This document shows, one piece after another, positions 1 to 10,081 of a stretch of 64,000 bases of DNA. The stretch spans positions 1 through 64,000 of the forward strand of contig JAGBCY010000020.1 in assembly GCA_017937765.1 (NCBI GenBank), given 5' to 3'. The notes beneath the pieces were generated by a model. The model was not told the DNA's origin, did not search any database, and was given only the letters and a program-made list of their open reading frames with translations. The stretch's first letter is position 1. Every line of letters begins with the position of its first letter. Origin of the DNA: Alistipes sp. (GTDB lineage Bacteria; Bacteroidota; Bacteroidia; Bacteroidales; Rikenellaceae). A program made the translations under genes and the position numbers.

Positions 1-255
1 ACCACCACGAACGAGCACGATTGAGTGCTCCTGCAAGTTGTGGCCCTCGCCGGGGATGTAGGCGTTGACCTCCTTGCCATTAGTCAATCTTACACGTGCA
101 ACCTTACGCATCGCCGAGTTAGGCTTCTTGGGAGTCGTTGTGTACACACGGGTACATACTCCGCGACGCTGAGGACACGCTGCGAGTGCGGGTGACTTAC
201 TCTTCTCAACCGCGCTTACTCGACCGTTTCTTACTAACTGCTGAATAGTTGGCAT
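1..255 (-). CDS. rpsL: 30S ribosomal protein S12, 5' part (cut by window edge)
   Basis: Ribosomal protein S12 of the small-subunit decoding centre. The first 85 codons are present, and the gene runs off the left edge. The translation starts [12 protein letters not shown] and contains the S12 signatures [20 protein letters not shown] and [10 protein letters not shown], so it aligns with the E. coli protein almost without gaps. The lysine of the PKKPNS loop, where streptomycin-resistance changes occur, is unchanged. ATG at 253-255 was chosen because the family begins there. A promoter lies about 70 bp upstream. In most bacteria rpsG and fusA follow, which would lie outside the window. Confidence 0.97.
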   Translation of the reverse strand, partial: MPTIQQLVRNGRVSAVEKSKSPALAACPQRRGVCTRVYTTTPKKPNSAMRKVARVRLTNGKEVNAYIPGEGHNLQEHSIVLVRGG

Positions 256-322
256 CTTTAAAACGTTTTTGTCCTTTAAATTTTTGTTAATTGTTTCAAT
301 TCCCTTTTGCGAGAAATTGCCC

Positions 323-352
323 GCAAAGATACGCATTTTTTTTCACTTACAA
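323..352 (-). promoter_or_regulatory. rpsL promoter, Bacteroidetes type
   Basis: Read on the minus strand: TTG, an 18-bp spacer, then TATCTTTG followed by C. This is the TTTG / TAnnTTTG pattern of the Bacteroidetes primary sigma factor. It implies an A/T-rich leader of about 60 nt before the rpsL start. Confidence 0.7.
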
Positions 353-833
353 TATATATACACACTTTTTTCGCACTGATTTGTTGAAAACTTACGATTT
401 TGCGATAGTATTTTCTTATTCGATTTTCAAAATTATAAGCGTCGATTTATGGCAAAATATCTATATTATTGAGTATCTGCATATTGCGATTTTACCCCGA
501 TTTTCGGGGATTCGGAGAGGGGGTTTCAAAATGGCCTCTTCGCAAATAGTTGAATTTTGGATTATATTACCATTATACATCAAGATTTAAGGTTTTCTCT
601 ATGATGCTCTGCACTAAGCACAAGAGCTCATATCGGAGGAGAGAGAAGGTCTCAAACTTACGGAGCAGCGTGTGATGGAGCCGAGCCCGAAATAGATGAT
701 AGTGGGTGGTGGGTGGAGAACAATGAGAGAAAGCTGCGTGAGCCGCGGATAACGCAAGGTGGCGCGAGATAGAATACACGGACAACGTGAGACATCACAT
801 TCGGGATAGTACGCCCGGGATAGCACGCCTAAA

Positions 834-957
834 TTTCTTGTTAGAAGGTAGCAGATACAACGCCCTGCTATTTCGAGGCGACGGGCTGTACTTGGACGCA
901 CTGCCCATTGGCGAGATAATTTGTTCGTGGCGGTAAATGCTGCGTTATCACGAGAAG
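834..957. repeat. 120-bp palindromic element, copy A
   Basis: The left end is TTTCTTGTTAGAAGG (834-848) and the right end is TTATCACGAGAAG (945-957), imperfect inverted repeats of each other. The centre is a hairpin around GGGCTGTACTT / ACTGCCC. About 90 bp of the interior match 56822-56914. It abuts copy B head to tail. Confidence 0.65.
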
Positions 958-1074
958 TTTCTTGTTATAGGGGAGGGGTAGAAAAGAAACGGCCACGGGA
1001 TAGTACTTAGAGGTACAGCCCTTGGTCGTTTGCGCTTTTGTAATGTGCCGAGAATGACCTCTTGTCACAAGAAA
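958..1074. repeat. 120-bp palindromic element, copy B
   Basis: It starts TTTCTTGTTATAGGGG (958-973) and ends TCACAAGAAA (1065-1074). The centre contains GGGATAGTACTTAGAGGTAC followed by AGCCC, a diverged form of the hairpin loop found in the other copies. A further isolated end, CCCCTTTCCACAAGAAA, lies at 1080-1096, so a third, mostly lost copy may have been present. Confidence 0.55.
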
Positions 1075-1093
1075 AATGACCCCTTTCCACAAG

Positions 1094-1197
1094 AAATAAA
1101 AGAATTGAGGGAGCAGCGTCTTCACAGATGGCCCTCCCTCAGGTTAGTTAGGTTAATGAGAATTATTCGAGATGTGCACCCATTGTCTCCTGTTTGC
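1094..1197 (-). ncRNA. candidate short transcript, no gene
   Basis: An orphan promoter (1202-1233, minus) is followed about 95 nt later by a terminator-like hairpin: TGAGGGAG / CTCCCTCA with arms at 1134-1141 and 1106-1113, then a T-rich run (1094-1105). The only frame inside is a six-codon peptide, MGAHLE, preceded by AGGAG, an unusually good Shine-Dalgarno for this genome. It could be a small RNA, a leader left behind by a lost gene, or chance. Confidence 0.3.
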
Positions 1198-1201
1198 AAT
1201 G

Positions 1202-1233
1202 CAAAGATACGAACATTTTTTTGAAATACCAAA
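1202..1233 (-). promoter_or_regulatory. orphan promoter
   Basis: On the minus strand: TTTG, a 20-bp spacer, then TATCTTTG followed by C, a perfect match to the Bacteroidetes consensus. The nearest downstream gene on this strand is rpsL, about 950 bp away and with its own promoter. Confidence 0.5.
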
Positions 1234-1391
1234 AGTTTTTGCAAAAAAATTCTATAATTTTATAACACAACCCAATAAACTGGTGGTAAAAATGCGGTTG
1301 TTTCGCATAGAAATGCAAACATACGGGAGAATATTCGCATATCGGAAATGTTCTCAAACACGACTTACGGTCTAAGAATTGGGTCTGCGCA

Positions 1392-2375
1392 CTATGCAAC
1401 GGCAACGAGGGCTGTGGCAATATAGAACAAAAAGATGATGACGGATGTGAGCTGACCCGAGCAGACGAAGAACATCGGAATCATAGGCAGCACGACAAGG
1501 GCGAGCGCGAGTATAAGTGCGGGCGAGGCGATGCCCAAGCCGAGGATCGCGCCGAGGATGACAAGGAGCGAGAGCTGGAGCAGGAACCAAATGTTACGCA
1601 CGCTGCCACTGAGCGACACGCGGTTGTTGAAGTACAGCATCGTGCTCGATAGCTGGAGAAATAGCAGCGTGCCAACGAAGATAAGGCGCGGGAGCGTGAG
1701 GTAGCCTACAACGTCGTCGAGCGAGGCAGCAAGCAGCGAGGTACGAACCTCTGCAACGGGACCGAGGAAGTCGCCACCCGTGAGCCAGACGAGGTAGCAG
1801 CACACGAATAATGGCGTAGAAACTGCCACAAGAATGATAGAAATCTCACGAAGCGTGCCTCTAAGGATAATGGTAAGGAGCACGAAGATTGCGCTAAGGA
1901 TGCAAAGCGTGCCGTCGATAAGAGGCAACGTACCCAGCGCAAGCATCGCCGTAAAGAGCTGATGCATACGCAGGTTCGGGCCAAAGCAGTAGAGCAATCG
2001 GCCGATGGCGTTGGCAACAAGCAGAGCAACGACAAGGAGCACGGCAAAGCCATCCGCAGGGATTGTGGCAAAGAGCGTGATGGCGGCAAGGGCGATGGCG
2101 GCAAGCGTACCTTGAGGATAGAGCGACACGCGGACCGTGACACGCGAGAGACGCAGTGCCGAGGCTACCAACAGCGGCAACACGAGGAGCGTGGCGATGA
2201 GCGGATGTTGCGCAGCAAAGCTCTGAACAAGAGAGCCGAGGAGCGGCAACGACTCCACGGGCGCAGGCTCCGTAAAGGCGTAGGACAGCCCGACCACGAC
2301 AGTGGCTGCCGAGGCAAAGAGGAGGAGCAGAAGCAGCCCCTCGTAGAACTTATGGCGTGCGACGTCGAGTATCAT
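1392..2375 (-). CDS. multi-pass inner-membrane protein, unknown function
   Basis: 327 residues and almost entirely hydrophobic: about nine to ten membrane segments separated by short loops. The N-terminus is MILDVARHKFYEGLLLLLLF. No catalytic motif or transporter signature is visible. The size and pattern resemble the uncharacterised multi-pass families of Bacteroidetes (DUF6427 type), but this is an impression only. The frame is open to 2600, but I start at 2375 because TATCTTTG (minus, 2385-2392) lies just upstream and the extension would cross the tig promoter region. The leader would then be only a few nucleotides. The gene is divergent from tig. Confidence 0.75.
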   Translation of the reverse strand: MILDVARHKFYEGLLLLLLFASAATVVVGLSYAFTEPAPVESLPLLGSLVQSFAAQHPLIATLLVLPLLVASALRLSRVTVRVSLYPQGTLAAIALAAITLFATIPADGFAVLLVVALLVANAIGRLLYCFGPNLRMHQLFTAMLALGTLPLIDGTLCILSAIFVLLTIILRGTLREISIILVAVSTPLFVCCYLVWLTGGDFLGPVAEVRTSLLAASLDDVVGYLTLPRLIFVGTLLFLQLSSTMLYFNNRVSLSGSVRNIWFLLQLSLLVILGAILGLGIASPALILALALVVLPMIPMFFVCSGQLTSVIIFLFYIATALVAVA

Positions 2376-2384
2376 ACCGAGGTG

Positions 2385-2392
2385 CAAAGATA
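2385..2392 (-). promoter_or_regulatory. -7 element of the membrane-protein gene
   Basis: TATCTTTG followed by C on the minus strand, 9 bp before the chosen ATG. No clear TTG box lies at the right distance, so this is weaker than the other promoters. It is useful mainly for choosing the start. Confidence 0.4.
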
Positions 2393-2430
2393 GGAAGATT
2401 TGGGATAACGACATAAATATTTCGGCATAA

Positions 2431-2462
2431 TTTGCGGTTTCCGACTTTTTTGTATATCTTTG
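2431..2462 (+). promoter_or_regulatory. tig promoter
   Basis: TTTG (2431-2434), a 20-bp spacer, then TATCTTTG (2455-2462), a perfect consensus match. The leader to the tig ATG is about 75 nt. Confidence 0.75.
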
Positions 2463-2541
2463 CGCGATTTTATATGTATATAGGTGTAACTCGCCATATA
2501 CGATAGGTACGGAAAATACAAATAGACAAAAATATAGAACT

Positions 2542-3870
2542 ATGAAGATTACAAGAGAACAGCGCGATGGCGGCATTTCAATCTTGAAGGTCGTTGTCAA
2601 TGAGGCGGACTACGGTGCTGCCGTAGAGAAGCAGTTGCGCGAGTACAAGCGCAAGGCAAACATCCCCGGCTTCCGTCCCGGTATGGTACCTATGGGTGTG
2701 GTTAAGAAGATGTTTGGTAAGGGTGCCGTTGCCGAGCAGTCGTACCACACGGCTTCAAACTCGGTATTCGAGTACTTGCAGAAGGAGAATATCGACTACG
2801 TAGGCGTCGTTATCCCCTCAGAGGAGCAGGGTGCTTTCGACTTCGAGAACAACACCGAGTTCGAGTTTATCTTCGAGATCGGCGAGGCTCCCAAGATCGA
2901 GCTCGAGCTCTCATCGAAGGATAAGGTTACGTACAGCAAGATCAAGGTGGACAAGAAGATGCACAACGACTACCGCTCGAACTACTTGCGTCGCTACGGC
3001 CGTCTGGTCGAGGTTGACAAGGTAGCAAGCGACGAGGCTCTCAACGTAACACTCGACAATGGCGATATGCGCATCGAGGAGGCTTACGTAGGCCTTATCT
3101 CTATGACGGAGGAGGAGCGCAAGCCCTTCAAGGGTAAGAAGGTTGGCTACAAGACCACGGTCAACATCAACGAGCTCTACAAGAAGCCCGAGCAGCGCGC
3201 TGCAATCCTCTCGGTTAAGGAGGAGGAGTTGGAGAGCATCAAGCCCGAGTTCGAGTTGGAGATCACCAAGATCCGCCGCTTCGCTGACCCCGAGCTCAAC
3301 GAGGAGTTCTTCAAGATGGCATTCCCCGCAGGTAACGTCACCTCAGAGGAGGAGCTCGATAAGTTCTTCGACGAGGAGATCGAGCGCGAGCTCAAGCGCG
3401 AGTGCGACTTTATGTTCGCCAACCAGATGCGCAACTTCGTGATGGAGAAGGCCGCTCTTCAGATGCCCGAGGAGTTCTTGAAGCGTTGGTTGTATGTGAT
3501 CAACGAGGGTAAGTTCACCCGCGAAGAGATCGAGAAGGACTTCCCCGCATTCATCAAGATGTTCACTTGGAACTACTTGCAGAAGCACTTCATCACCGAG
3601 GGCGAGCTCAAGGTATCGGCCGAGGAGGCTAAGGCAGAGGCTATGACCTTCGCTCAGATGCAGTTCGCTCAGTACGGTATGCCTTCAGCACCACAGGATA
3701 TGCTCGAGAACTTCGCTAAGCAGATTATGGACAACAAGGAGCAGTTGCAGAAGATCTACGAGAAACTCTACGAGGAGAAGGTTGTTGAGTACCTCCGCGG
3801 TAAGGTTAAGGTTACCGAGAAGGCTATCTCGGCTGACGACTTCGCTAAGCTCGCCGAGGAGTTGGCATAA
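2542..3870 (+). CDS. tig: trigger factor
   Basis: Ribosome-bound chaperone that receives nascent chains at the exit tunnel. 442 residues, the usual length. The N-terminal ribosome-binding domain carries GFRPGMVP at about residue 43 (family signature GFRxGxxP). A central region of about 100 residues corresponds to the FKBP-like domain and looks diverged, as is common in Bacteroidetes. The C-terminal part is helical, rich in Lys/Glu, and forms the chaperone arms. It precedes clpP and clpX on the same strand, the same order as in many bacteria, but a 237-bp gap separates it from clpP. Confidence 0.95.
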   Translation: MKITREQRDGGISILKVVVNEADYGAAVEKQLREYKRKANIPGFRPGMVPMGVVKKMFGKGAVAEQSYHTASNSVFEYLQKENIDYVGVVIPSEEQGAFDFENNTEFEFIFEIGEAPKIELELSSKDKVTYSKIKVDKKMHNDYRSNYLRRYGRLVEVDKVASDEALNVTLDNGDMRIEEAYVGLISMTEEERKPFKGKKVGYKTTVNINELYKKPEQRAAILSVKEEELESIKPEFELEITKIRRFADPELNEEFFKMAFPAGNVTSEEELDKFFDEEIERELKRECDFMFANQMRNFVMEKAALQMPEEFLKRWLYVINEGKFTREEIEKDFPAFIKMFTWNYLQKHFITEGELKVSAEEAKAEAMTFAQMQFAQYGMPSAPQDMLENFAKQIMDNKEQLQKIYEKLYEEKVVEYLRGKVKVTEKAISADDFAKLAEELA

Positions 3871-3904
3871 TGCAACCCGCTGGAGCGTAGACCCCAAATT
3901 GCGC

Positions 3905-3930
3905 GATTCCCGGGCTGCCGCTCGGGAATC
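3905..3930 (+). terminator. hairpin after tig
   Basis: GATTCCCG (3905-3912) pairs with CGGGAATC (3923-3930) around a 10-nt loop. No T-run follows, so termination is uncertain. Confidence 0.35.
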
Positions 3931-4107
3931 GTCGTATATAAGAGAGAGGGGGCAAAAGCAACCACGCCATCCCACCACTCGCTTAAGTTATGGTGCGGGC
4001 TAAGCATCCATAGACAATACACGCGCTAAAACACTCGCACACGCATACATACGCGCATACGCGCGTGCGCGCGGCACGCAATTATAAATATGTAAAAGGT
4101 TTGCACT

Positions 4108-4770
4108 ATGAAAGAATTTGAGAAATTTGCACGACTGCACTGCGGCATCAACTCGATGACGATGCACGACTATCGTGCCGAGATAACCAACTACGTATCG
4201 CCCACAATCATCGAGGAGCGTCAGCTCAACGTCGCCGCGATGGACGTATTCTCGCGCCTGATGATGGACCGCATCATCTTCCTCGGTGCCCCCATCTACG
4301 ACGACGCTGCAAACATCATCCAGGCACAGCTCCTGTTCCTCGAGTCGGTGGCGGCGGATAAGGATATCCAGCTCTATATCAACTCGCCCGGCGGCTCGGT
4401 ATCGGCCGGCTTGGGCATCTACGACACTATGCAGCTCATCAGCCCCGACGTGGCAACCATCTGTACGGGTATGGCCGCCTCGATGGGTGCCGTGCTGCTC
4501 ACGGCGGGTGCCGCGGGCAAGCGATCGGCACTGCCCCACTCGCGTGTGATGATTCACCAGCCCCTCGGTGGCGTACAGGGTCAGGCTTCGGATATCGAGA
4601 TCACGGCACGCGAGATCGCCAAGACCAAGCGCGAGCTCTACGAGATTCTTGCGCACCACTCGGGCCGCGACATCGCAAAGATCGAGGCCGACGCCGACCG
4701 CGACTACTGGCTCACGGCCGAGGAGGCTAAGGAGTATGGCCTTATCGACAGGGTACTCAGCCGCAGATAG
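4108..4770 (+). CDS. clpP: ATP-dependent Clp protease, proteolytic subunit
   Basis: Serine protease that forms the two-ring degradation chamber fed by ClpX. 220 residues. The catalytic triad aligns with E. coli: Ser125 in AASMGA, His150 in VMIHQPLGG and Asp199 in [14 protein letters not shown] (91-98) lines the substrate groove. The N-terminus is about 14 residues longer than in E. coli and may be a propeptide. The gene is followed after 22 bp by clpX, so the protease and its unfoldase are co-transcribed. The upstream gap is rich in alternating CG/CA dinucleotides (about 4020-4080). Confidence 0.97.
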   Translation: MKEFEKFARLHCGINSMTMHDYRAEITNYVSPTIIEERQLNVAAMDVFSRLMMDRIIFLGAPIYDDAANIIQAQLLFLESVAADKDIQLYINSPGGSVSAGLGIYDTMQLISPDVATICTGMAASMGAVLLTAGAAGKRSALPHSRVMIHQPLGGVQGQASDIEITAREIAKTKRELYEILAHHSGRDIAKIEADADRDYWLTAEEAKEYGLIDRVLSRR

Positions 4771-4792
4771 TTAACCATAGAAACGACTATAA

Positions 4793-6067
<1,275 letters not shown>

Positions 6068-6084
6068 CCACAAGCTACACAAGC

Positions 6085-6112
6085 AAATAGGCTGCCCGAG
6101 GGCAGCCTATTT
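6085..6112 (+). terminator. clpX terminator
   Basis: AAATAGGCTGCC and GGCAGCCTATTT form a perfect 12-bp stem with a 4-nt loop, 18 bp after the clpX stop. It reads on both strands. Confidence 0.8.
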
Positions 6113-6245
6113 CTATATCTTCTACGAATCTCAGGAAACAATCTCAGAGACAATTGGTAACGGCGTAAATCGAGTCAGATGTGCAAACTTCCGCCTCAGC
6201 TTATAGCATCCTATTCCACCGTTAGCTTCTCGTATAATACCCTTA

Positions 6246-6420
6246 GGCCGATTGCTTGATATCTTCACCTAAATCTCTCGGGCCCGTTGCTTGAAATCTT
6301 CACCTAAATCTCTTGGCCTCAGTTATTTAAACCCACAACCAAAGTTCTCGACTCGGGGTAAAGCTCTCGGTGAAAGGCTCTCGGTAGAAAGCTCTCGGTG
6401 AAAGGCTCTCGGTAGAAGCT
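6246..6420. repeat. two short tandem repeat arrays next to the Stealth stop codon
   Basis: 6251-6320 holds two copies of a 35-bp unit containing CTTGATATCTTCACCTAAAT. 6361-6418 holds two copies of a 28-bp unit that is itself a doubled 14-mer (AAAGCTCTCGGTG / AAAGGCTCTCGGTAG). The second array ends at the stop codon of the Stealth gene. The rest of the 6113-6418 gap shows nothing recognisable. Confidence 0.75.
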
Positions 6421-7423
6421 ACCTTTCGAATGAGCACTTGTCGGGGAACATCGAGCGGAGGAACTCAACCATACGGTCACGATCCGTATCGGATGTGTAC
6501 TCGCTGTCGTTCATACAGAACATCAGCGGGTTATACTTCTCAAACTCCTTCTTATAGTCGGGCGACACCAGCTTTATCCAGCGCGAGTCGGCAGCATAGT
6601 GGCCACTCATCAACGCCTTAACAAGGCTCTTGGGGTCGTTGATACGGTTGTAGCGACCAACCTTGCGCAACTCGCCCTGACCCGTGGCCACCACATAGTA
6701 GCTCACGAAGCATCGCTGCATATCCTTATTATTCCTAAAGCGGCGGAACGACGTGCGTTCCCACGCATCCTTCATCTGTGCGACGCAGTATTCGTAGTCG
6801 CTCTTGCGGTACGAGTCGAAGTTATGGTGTGGGGCGTGGCACACGAGCTTACCCCACTTCTCCTTGACGAGCTTCTGCATATGGAACAGCACGCGCGAGT
6901 AGTTACCTCCCGTACGTGCTCGGCGGCGGTTGAAGCGTGCACCCATAAGACGCACGATGGGCGAGCCATCGGGCTTGAAGAACACGTCGGGCGTGGTGGG
7001 GGCACCGAAGAAGGTGTCGTCGTTACCGAAGATGAAGTGCTCCGAGAGGCCCGGAATCTTATAGATACAGCTCTCGATGGCGTGTGACGAGAATACGGGC
7101 AATGCCTCTGCGGGGAGGATCTCCTTGTGGTCGACGATGGTGATCTTCGGATGGTCGACATTTAGCCACTTGGGGCACTGCGAGTCGGTGATGATGAATA
7201 TGTGGTTGACCCACGGAGCGTACAACTCAACAGAGCGCAACGAGTAGAGCAACTCATCGTTATCACGCCAACGCGACTCACTGCGGCTCTGCGGTGAGGG
7301 GCCACTCTTTGGCCTCGCCGGCATATAACGATCTCGCTTCTCCCTCCACTCCGGGTCGCTACCATCGACCCACGCATAGACAAGGTCTATGGGAAAATCA
7401 ATTCGCTCTTCGGTCTCTGACAT
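6419..7423 (-). CDS. Stealth-family sugar-phosphate transferase
   Basis: 334 residues with the conserved regions of Stealth proteins, which transfer hexose-1-phosphate from nucleotide sugars to build phosphodiester-linked capsule or exopolysaccharide. CR1 is IDLVYAWVDGSD (12-23), CR2 is around RWRDNDELLYSLRSVE (51-66) with FIITDS, and CR3/CR4 include FGNDDTFFG (132-140). No membrane segment is present, so it is cytoplasmic. It is a single gene with its own promoter, not embedded in a capsule cluster. The substrate cannot be told. Downstream, tandem repeats touch its stop codon. Confidence 0.88.
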   Translation of the reverse strand: MSETEERIDFPIDLVYAWVDGSDPEWREKRDRYMPARPKSGPSPQSRSESRWRDNDELLYSLRSVELYAPWVNHIFIITDSQCPKWLNVDHPKITIVDHKEILPAEALPVFSSHAIESCIYKIPGLSEHFIFGNDDTFFGAPTTPDVFFKPDGSPIVRLMGARFNRRRARTGGNYSRVLFHMQKLVKEKWGKLVCHAPHHNFDSYRKSDYEYCVAQMKDAWERTSFRRFRNNKDMQRCFVSYYVVATGQGELRKVGRYNRINDPKSLVKALMSGHYAADSRWIKLVSPDYKKEFEKYNPLMFCMNDSEYTSDTDRDRMVEFLRSMFPDKCSFER

Positions 7424-7505
7424 ATTACTAAATTTAGGCTACTTAGGCTACCACGACGCCACCCTACGCAGCAATCAACGGCTCGCCAATGTAGTTAAAT
7501 TGATA

Positions 7506-7534
7506 CAAAGATAGCAAAATTTTCATCTTTACAA
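7506..7534 (-). promoter_or_regulatory. promoter of the Stealth gene
   Basis: Minus strand: TTG, an 18-bp spacer, TATCTTTG. The leader is about 80 nt. Confidence 0.6.
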
Positions 7535-7645
7535 CCTATTTTCGATAAAAATTTCGCACGCCACAGCTCCTCGTCTCTCCAGCACGAGCACCCGAATCCT
7601 CGATACACACGCCCCGCAACTCTCCAAATAGCGCAAAGGATTGGT

Positions 7646-10030
7646 CTAAAACGGATATCCGACGCCGAAGTTCAGGGCCATATTATCCCACTTGAAGTTG
7701 TGTATCCAACGCTGGCCCTCGGGCATTCCGGGGTTGTGCAATTGTATGCCGAGGTCGAAACGCAGGACCACGAACGATACATCCAGACGCAGGCCGAAGC
7801 CCGTATTTAGTCCCAGCTGACGATAGAAGCTATCGAAGTGGAACACATCCTCGGGGTTGCTATCCTCCGTATCGCGCAGATACCAGATATTACCCACATC
7901 GAGGAACACCGCGCCATTGAATATCCACCATATCGGGAATCTAAACTCGGCATTTGCCTCGAGGCGCACGTCACCCACCTGTGCGGGGTAGGCGACATCC
8001 ATAATACGCGGGTTATTACCCGGGCCTAAGGTTCGGGGGGCCCAGCCGCGCATCGAGTTGGCACCACCGCAATAGAACATACGATCGAAGGGTATCGAGC
8101 GACCCGCCGAGTTACCATACGTAACACCCACACCCGCGAACAGTCGCCCTGCCAGAGCCATATTATGGCCGAGGTCGATGTTATGGCTGGCGTTGATCTC
8201 GGCACGCACATACTGCGAATAGCGCACGCCGAGGATCTCGTAGAAGTTATCGCCCGCCACGGGATGCGAGAAGAGCGTCTCGAGGCCGTGGATAAGGTTA
8301 CCCGAGCACTCGAGGTTGCTACGCACGAACGTGCCGAACTGGTTGATATCCGAGCCACGCGTATTGTAGGTGTACGATGCCGAGAGTCCGGCGTTGAGCT
8401 GCGGCTCGAACGAGGAGCGCAAGTACTCGTTACCGATATCGGCAAAGAACTGCTCGTCTACCTCCTTGACGTCGATCCAGTTGATATCCACGGGGCGGAT
8501 CACCACCTTGCCATACTCACCTTGAGTCCAGCTATAAGCCCAGCGCGTAGTGAAGATATTACGGCGATAGTAGGCTCTGTTCTGGTAGTCGAAGGCCAAC
8601 TCGAGGTGGGTGCGTGCCTGCGATATCTTGGTGTCGGAGGATGGGTTGACGGGGCCGAGGATGCGCGGGAACGAGAGACTCGCCGTGAAGCTGAACTCCT
8701 GAGCCGAACGTTTCTTTACATCGCGGCCATACATAAACTCATAACCGAAGCGTGCCGCCACATCCAAAGCCTCGGCACCGCGGAAGATATTTCTATTCGA
8801 GTAACCCAACGTCGCACCGATGCCGAAGAAGGTCGACGTAGACGATGCCTCGAGCTCCGCCTTGATCGACTGCTTGAGTGCCGGGCCGCAGTAAATATTG
8901 CAGTCGATATATCTCTCGCGTGTGTCGTGCATTTCGCTCGTCTCGTCGTCGACGAACGTCACGAAGGTCTCGTCGCCAGGCACACGCTCGAACTCAATCT
9001 TCGAGTTGCGGAAGAAGTCCATCGACAGAAGCTGCTGGTTGGTGTGGTCTATAAGGTCGGCGTTATAGATATAGTTGGGATAGAGCGGGATGGCACGGCG
9101 CAGCACGGCATCGCGTAGCTGCGGCGTAGAGTTCTTGTCGCGGATGATGGTGAGGCCGTAATAGTAGGTCGTATCTATCTGTGCCGTAGGGTTAAAGCCC
9201 TTAGTCGAGCGGAGCATCGGGTCGTAGGTGGGATAGACGTTGATGTTGCGCAGACGATAGACGGCGTTGTTCTCCCACACCTGCTGGCCACGCTCGTCGA
9301 CGCGCACGAGCATCGGGCGGATGATCATCGTCACGTCGGCCTCCGTGGGGTGTCCCAACGTATCGACCCTGTACGATATGTTATTCACCGTGAAGTCGAC
9401 ATATCCGCGATTGTTCAGATTCTTCGTAATACGCTGGCGTTCAGCATCCAAGCGTGTGATATCCATAACATCACCACGGCCGAGGAGCGTAGCGGCCGTA
9501 TCGGCAAGGATGATCGCTCGCAGCGACTCGTCGACGAAGTTATAGCTGAGCGTGTCGATATACGTAGGCTCACCCTGACGCAGGATATATGTAACCTCGG
9601 CACGCTTAGGTCGGCGGGTGGTGTCGACCACGCACTCGACACTCGACGAGAAATAGCCGCGCGTGCGCAGGTATGTCTCGAGGTTAATAATCGACCTCTC
9701 GGTGGCTTCGTCGTTGAGCAACACGGGCTCCTCGCCCATCTTCCTGAGCAGGTTGTTCCACCAGTTATCCTTATCGGGATCAGCCTTCTGATAGGCACTA
9801 ACGTAGAAGTCGATGCCCAAGATACGCTTGTTGGGCGACTGGCGCACGTAGCTCTCCAAGTCGTCGCGATTGACCGTGATGCGCTCCTCGCGGGGCGCGG
9901 ACTTATCCTCCTCGAAGGTCACCTTCGACAGCAGGAACTCGCCCTCGGGAAGTCGCTTCGTGACGTTACAGGCGGCAACCACAACCATTGCCGCAAGCAT
10001 AATCACATATCTAATAACTCCCCTACGCAT
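7646..10030 (-). CDS. tamL: TamL: BamA/TamA-family outer-membrane lipoprotein
   Basis: 794 residues. The lipoprotein signal ends VVVAAC with Cys21 as lipidation site, followed by NVTKRLPEGEFLL, a start typical of Bacteroidetes TamL. Residues of about 30-400 hold POTRA-like repeats (for example TRGYFSSSVECVV). The C-terminal half is a 16-strand-type barrel with the Omp85 motif GGANSMRGWAPRTLG and the terminal strand LNFGVGYPF. It probably helps move proteins or lipids to the outer membrane together with TamB. No tamB gene is adjacent. It lies 51 bp downstream of dapF on the same strand and may share its transcript. Confidence 0.9.
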   Translation of the reverse strand: MRRGVIRYVIMLAAMVVVAACNVTKRLPEGEFLLSKVTFEEDKSAPREERITVNRDDLESYVRQSPNKRILGIDFYVSAYQKADPDKDNWWNNLLRKMGEEPVLLNDEATERSIINLETYLRTRGYFSSSVECVVDTTRRPKRAEVTYILRQGEPTYIDTLSYNFVDESLRAIILADTAATLLGRGDVMDITRLDAERQRITKNLNNRGYVDFTVNNISYRVDTLGHPTEADVTMIIRPMLVRVDERGQQVWENNAVYRLRNINVYPTYDPMLRSTKGFNPTAQIDTTYYYGLTIIRDKNSTPQLRDAVLRRAIPLYPNYIYNADLIDHTNQQLLSMDFFRNSKIEFERVPGDETFVTFVDDETSEMHDTRERYIDCNIYCGPALKQSIKAELEASSTSTFFGIGATLGYSNRNIFRGAEALDVAARFGYEFMYGRDVKKRSAQEFSFTASLSFPRILGPVNPSSDTKISQARTHLELAFDYQNRAYYRRNIFTTRWAYSWTQGEYGKVVIRPVDINWIDVKEVDEQFFADIGNEYLRSSFEPQLNAGLSASYTYNTRGSDINQFGTFVRSNLECSGNLIHGLETLFSHPVAGDNFYEILGVRYSQYVRAEINASHNIDLGHNMALAGRLFAGVGVTYGNSAGRSIPFDRMFYCGGANSMRGWAPRTLGPGNNPRIMDVAYPAQVGDVRLEANAEFRFPIWWIFNGAVFLDVGNIWYLRDTEDSNPEDVFHFDSFYRQLGLNTGFGLRLDVSFVVLRFDLGIQLHNPGMPEGQRWIHNFKWDNMALNFGVGYPF

Positions 10031-10081
10031 ATCCTTTATCTGTTTAATCTATCTTTCTACTTTGCGTGCTTGGCTCCGCGC

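Larger units (their letters stand above)
256..1391. other. 1.1-kb gene-free interval with repeats
   Basis: No reading frame here looks like a gene: all are short, overlap each other on both strands and lack family motifs. The interval holds the rpsL promoter, a purine-rich stretch (about 600-780), a direct repeat of CGGGATAG(T/C)ACGCC near 801-828, two tandem copies of the 120-bp palindromic element (834-1074) plus a solo end (1078-1097), and an orphan promoter-terminator unit (1094-1233). Confidence 0.6.

Noticed and set aside
573..1224. Several 60-95-codon frames in the rpsL-side gap
   Set aside because: They overlap on both strands, cover repeat elements and lack any family pattern or promoter arrangement.
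4021..4080. Alternating CG/CA tract as a Z-DNA or regulatory element before clpP
   Set aside because: Composition alone; a similar tract lies in a non-promoter gap at about 25036-25062.
8165..9118. 317-codon open frame on the plus strand opposite tamL
   Set aside because: Antisense to a clearly coding gene; the GC-rich third positions leave the opposite strand open. No motif, no start signal.
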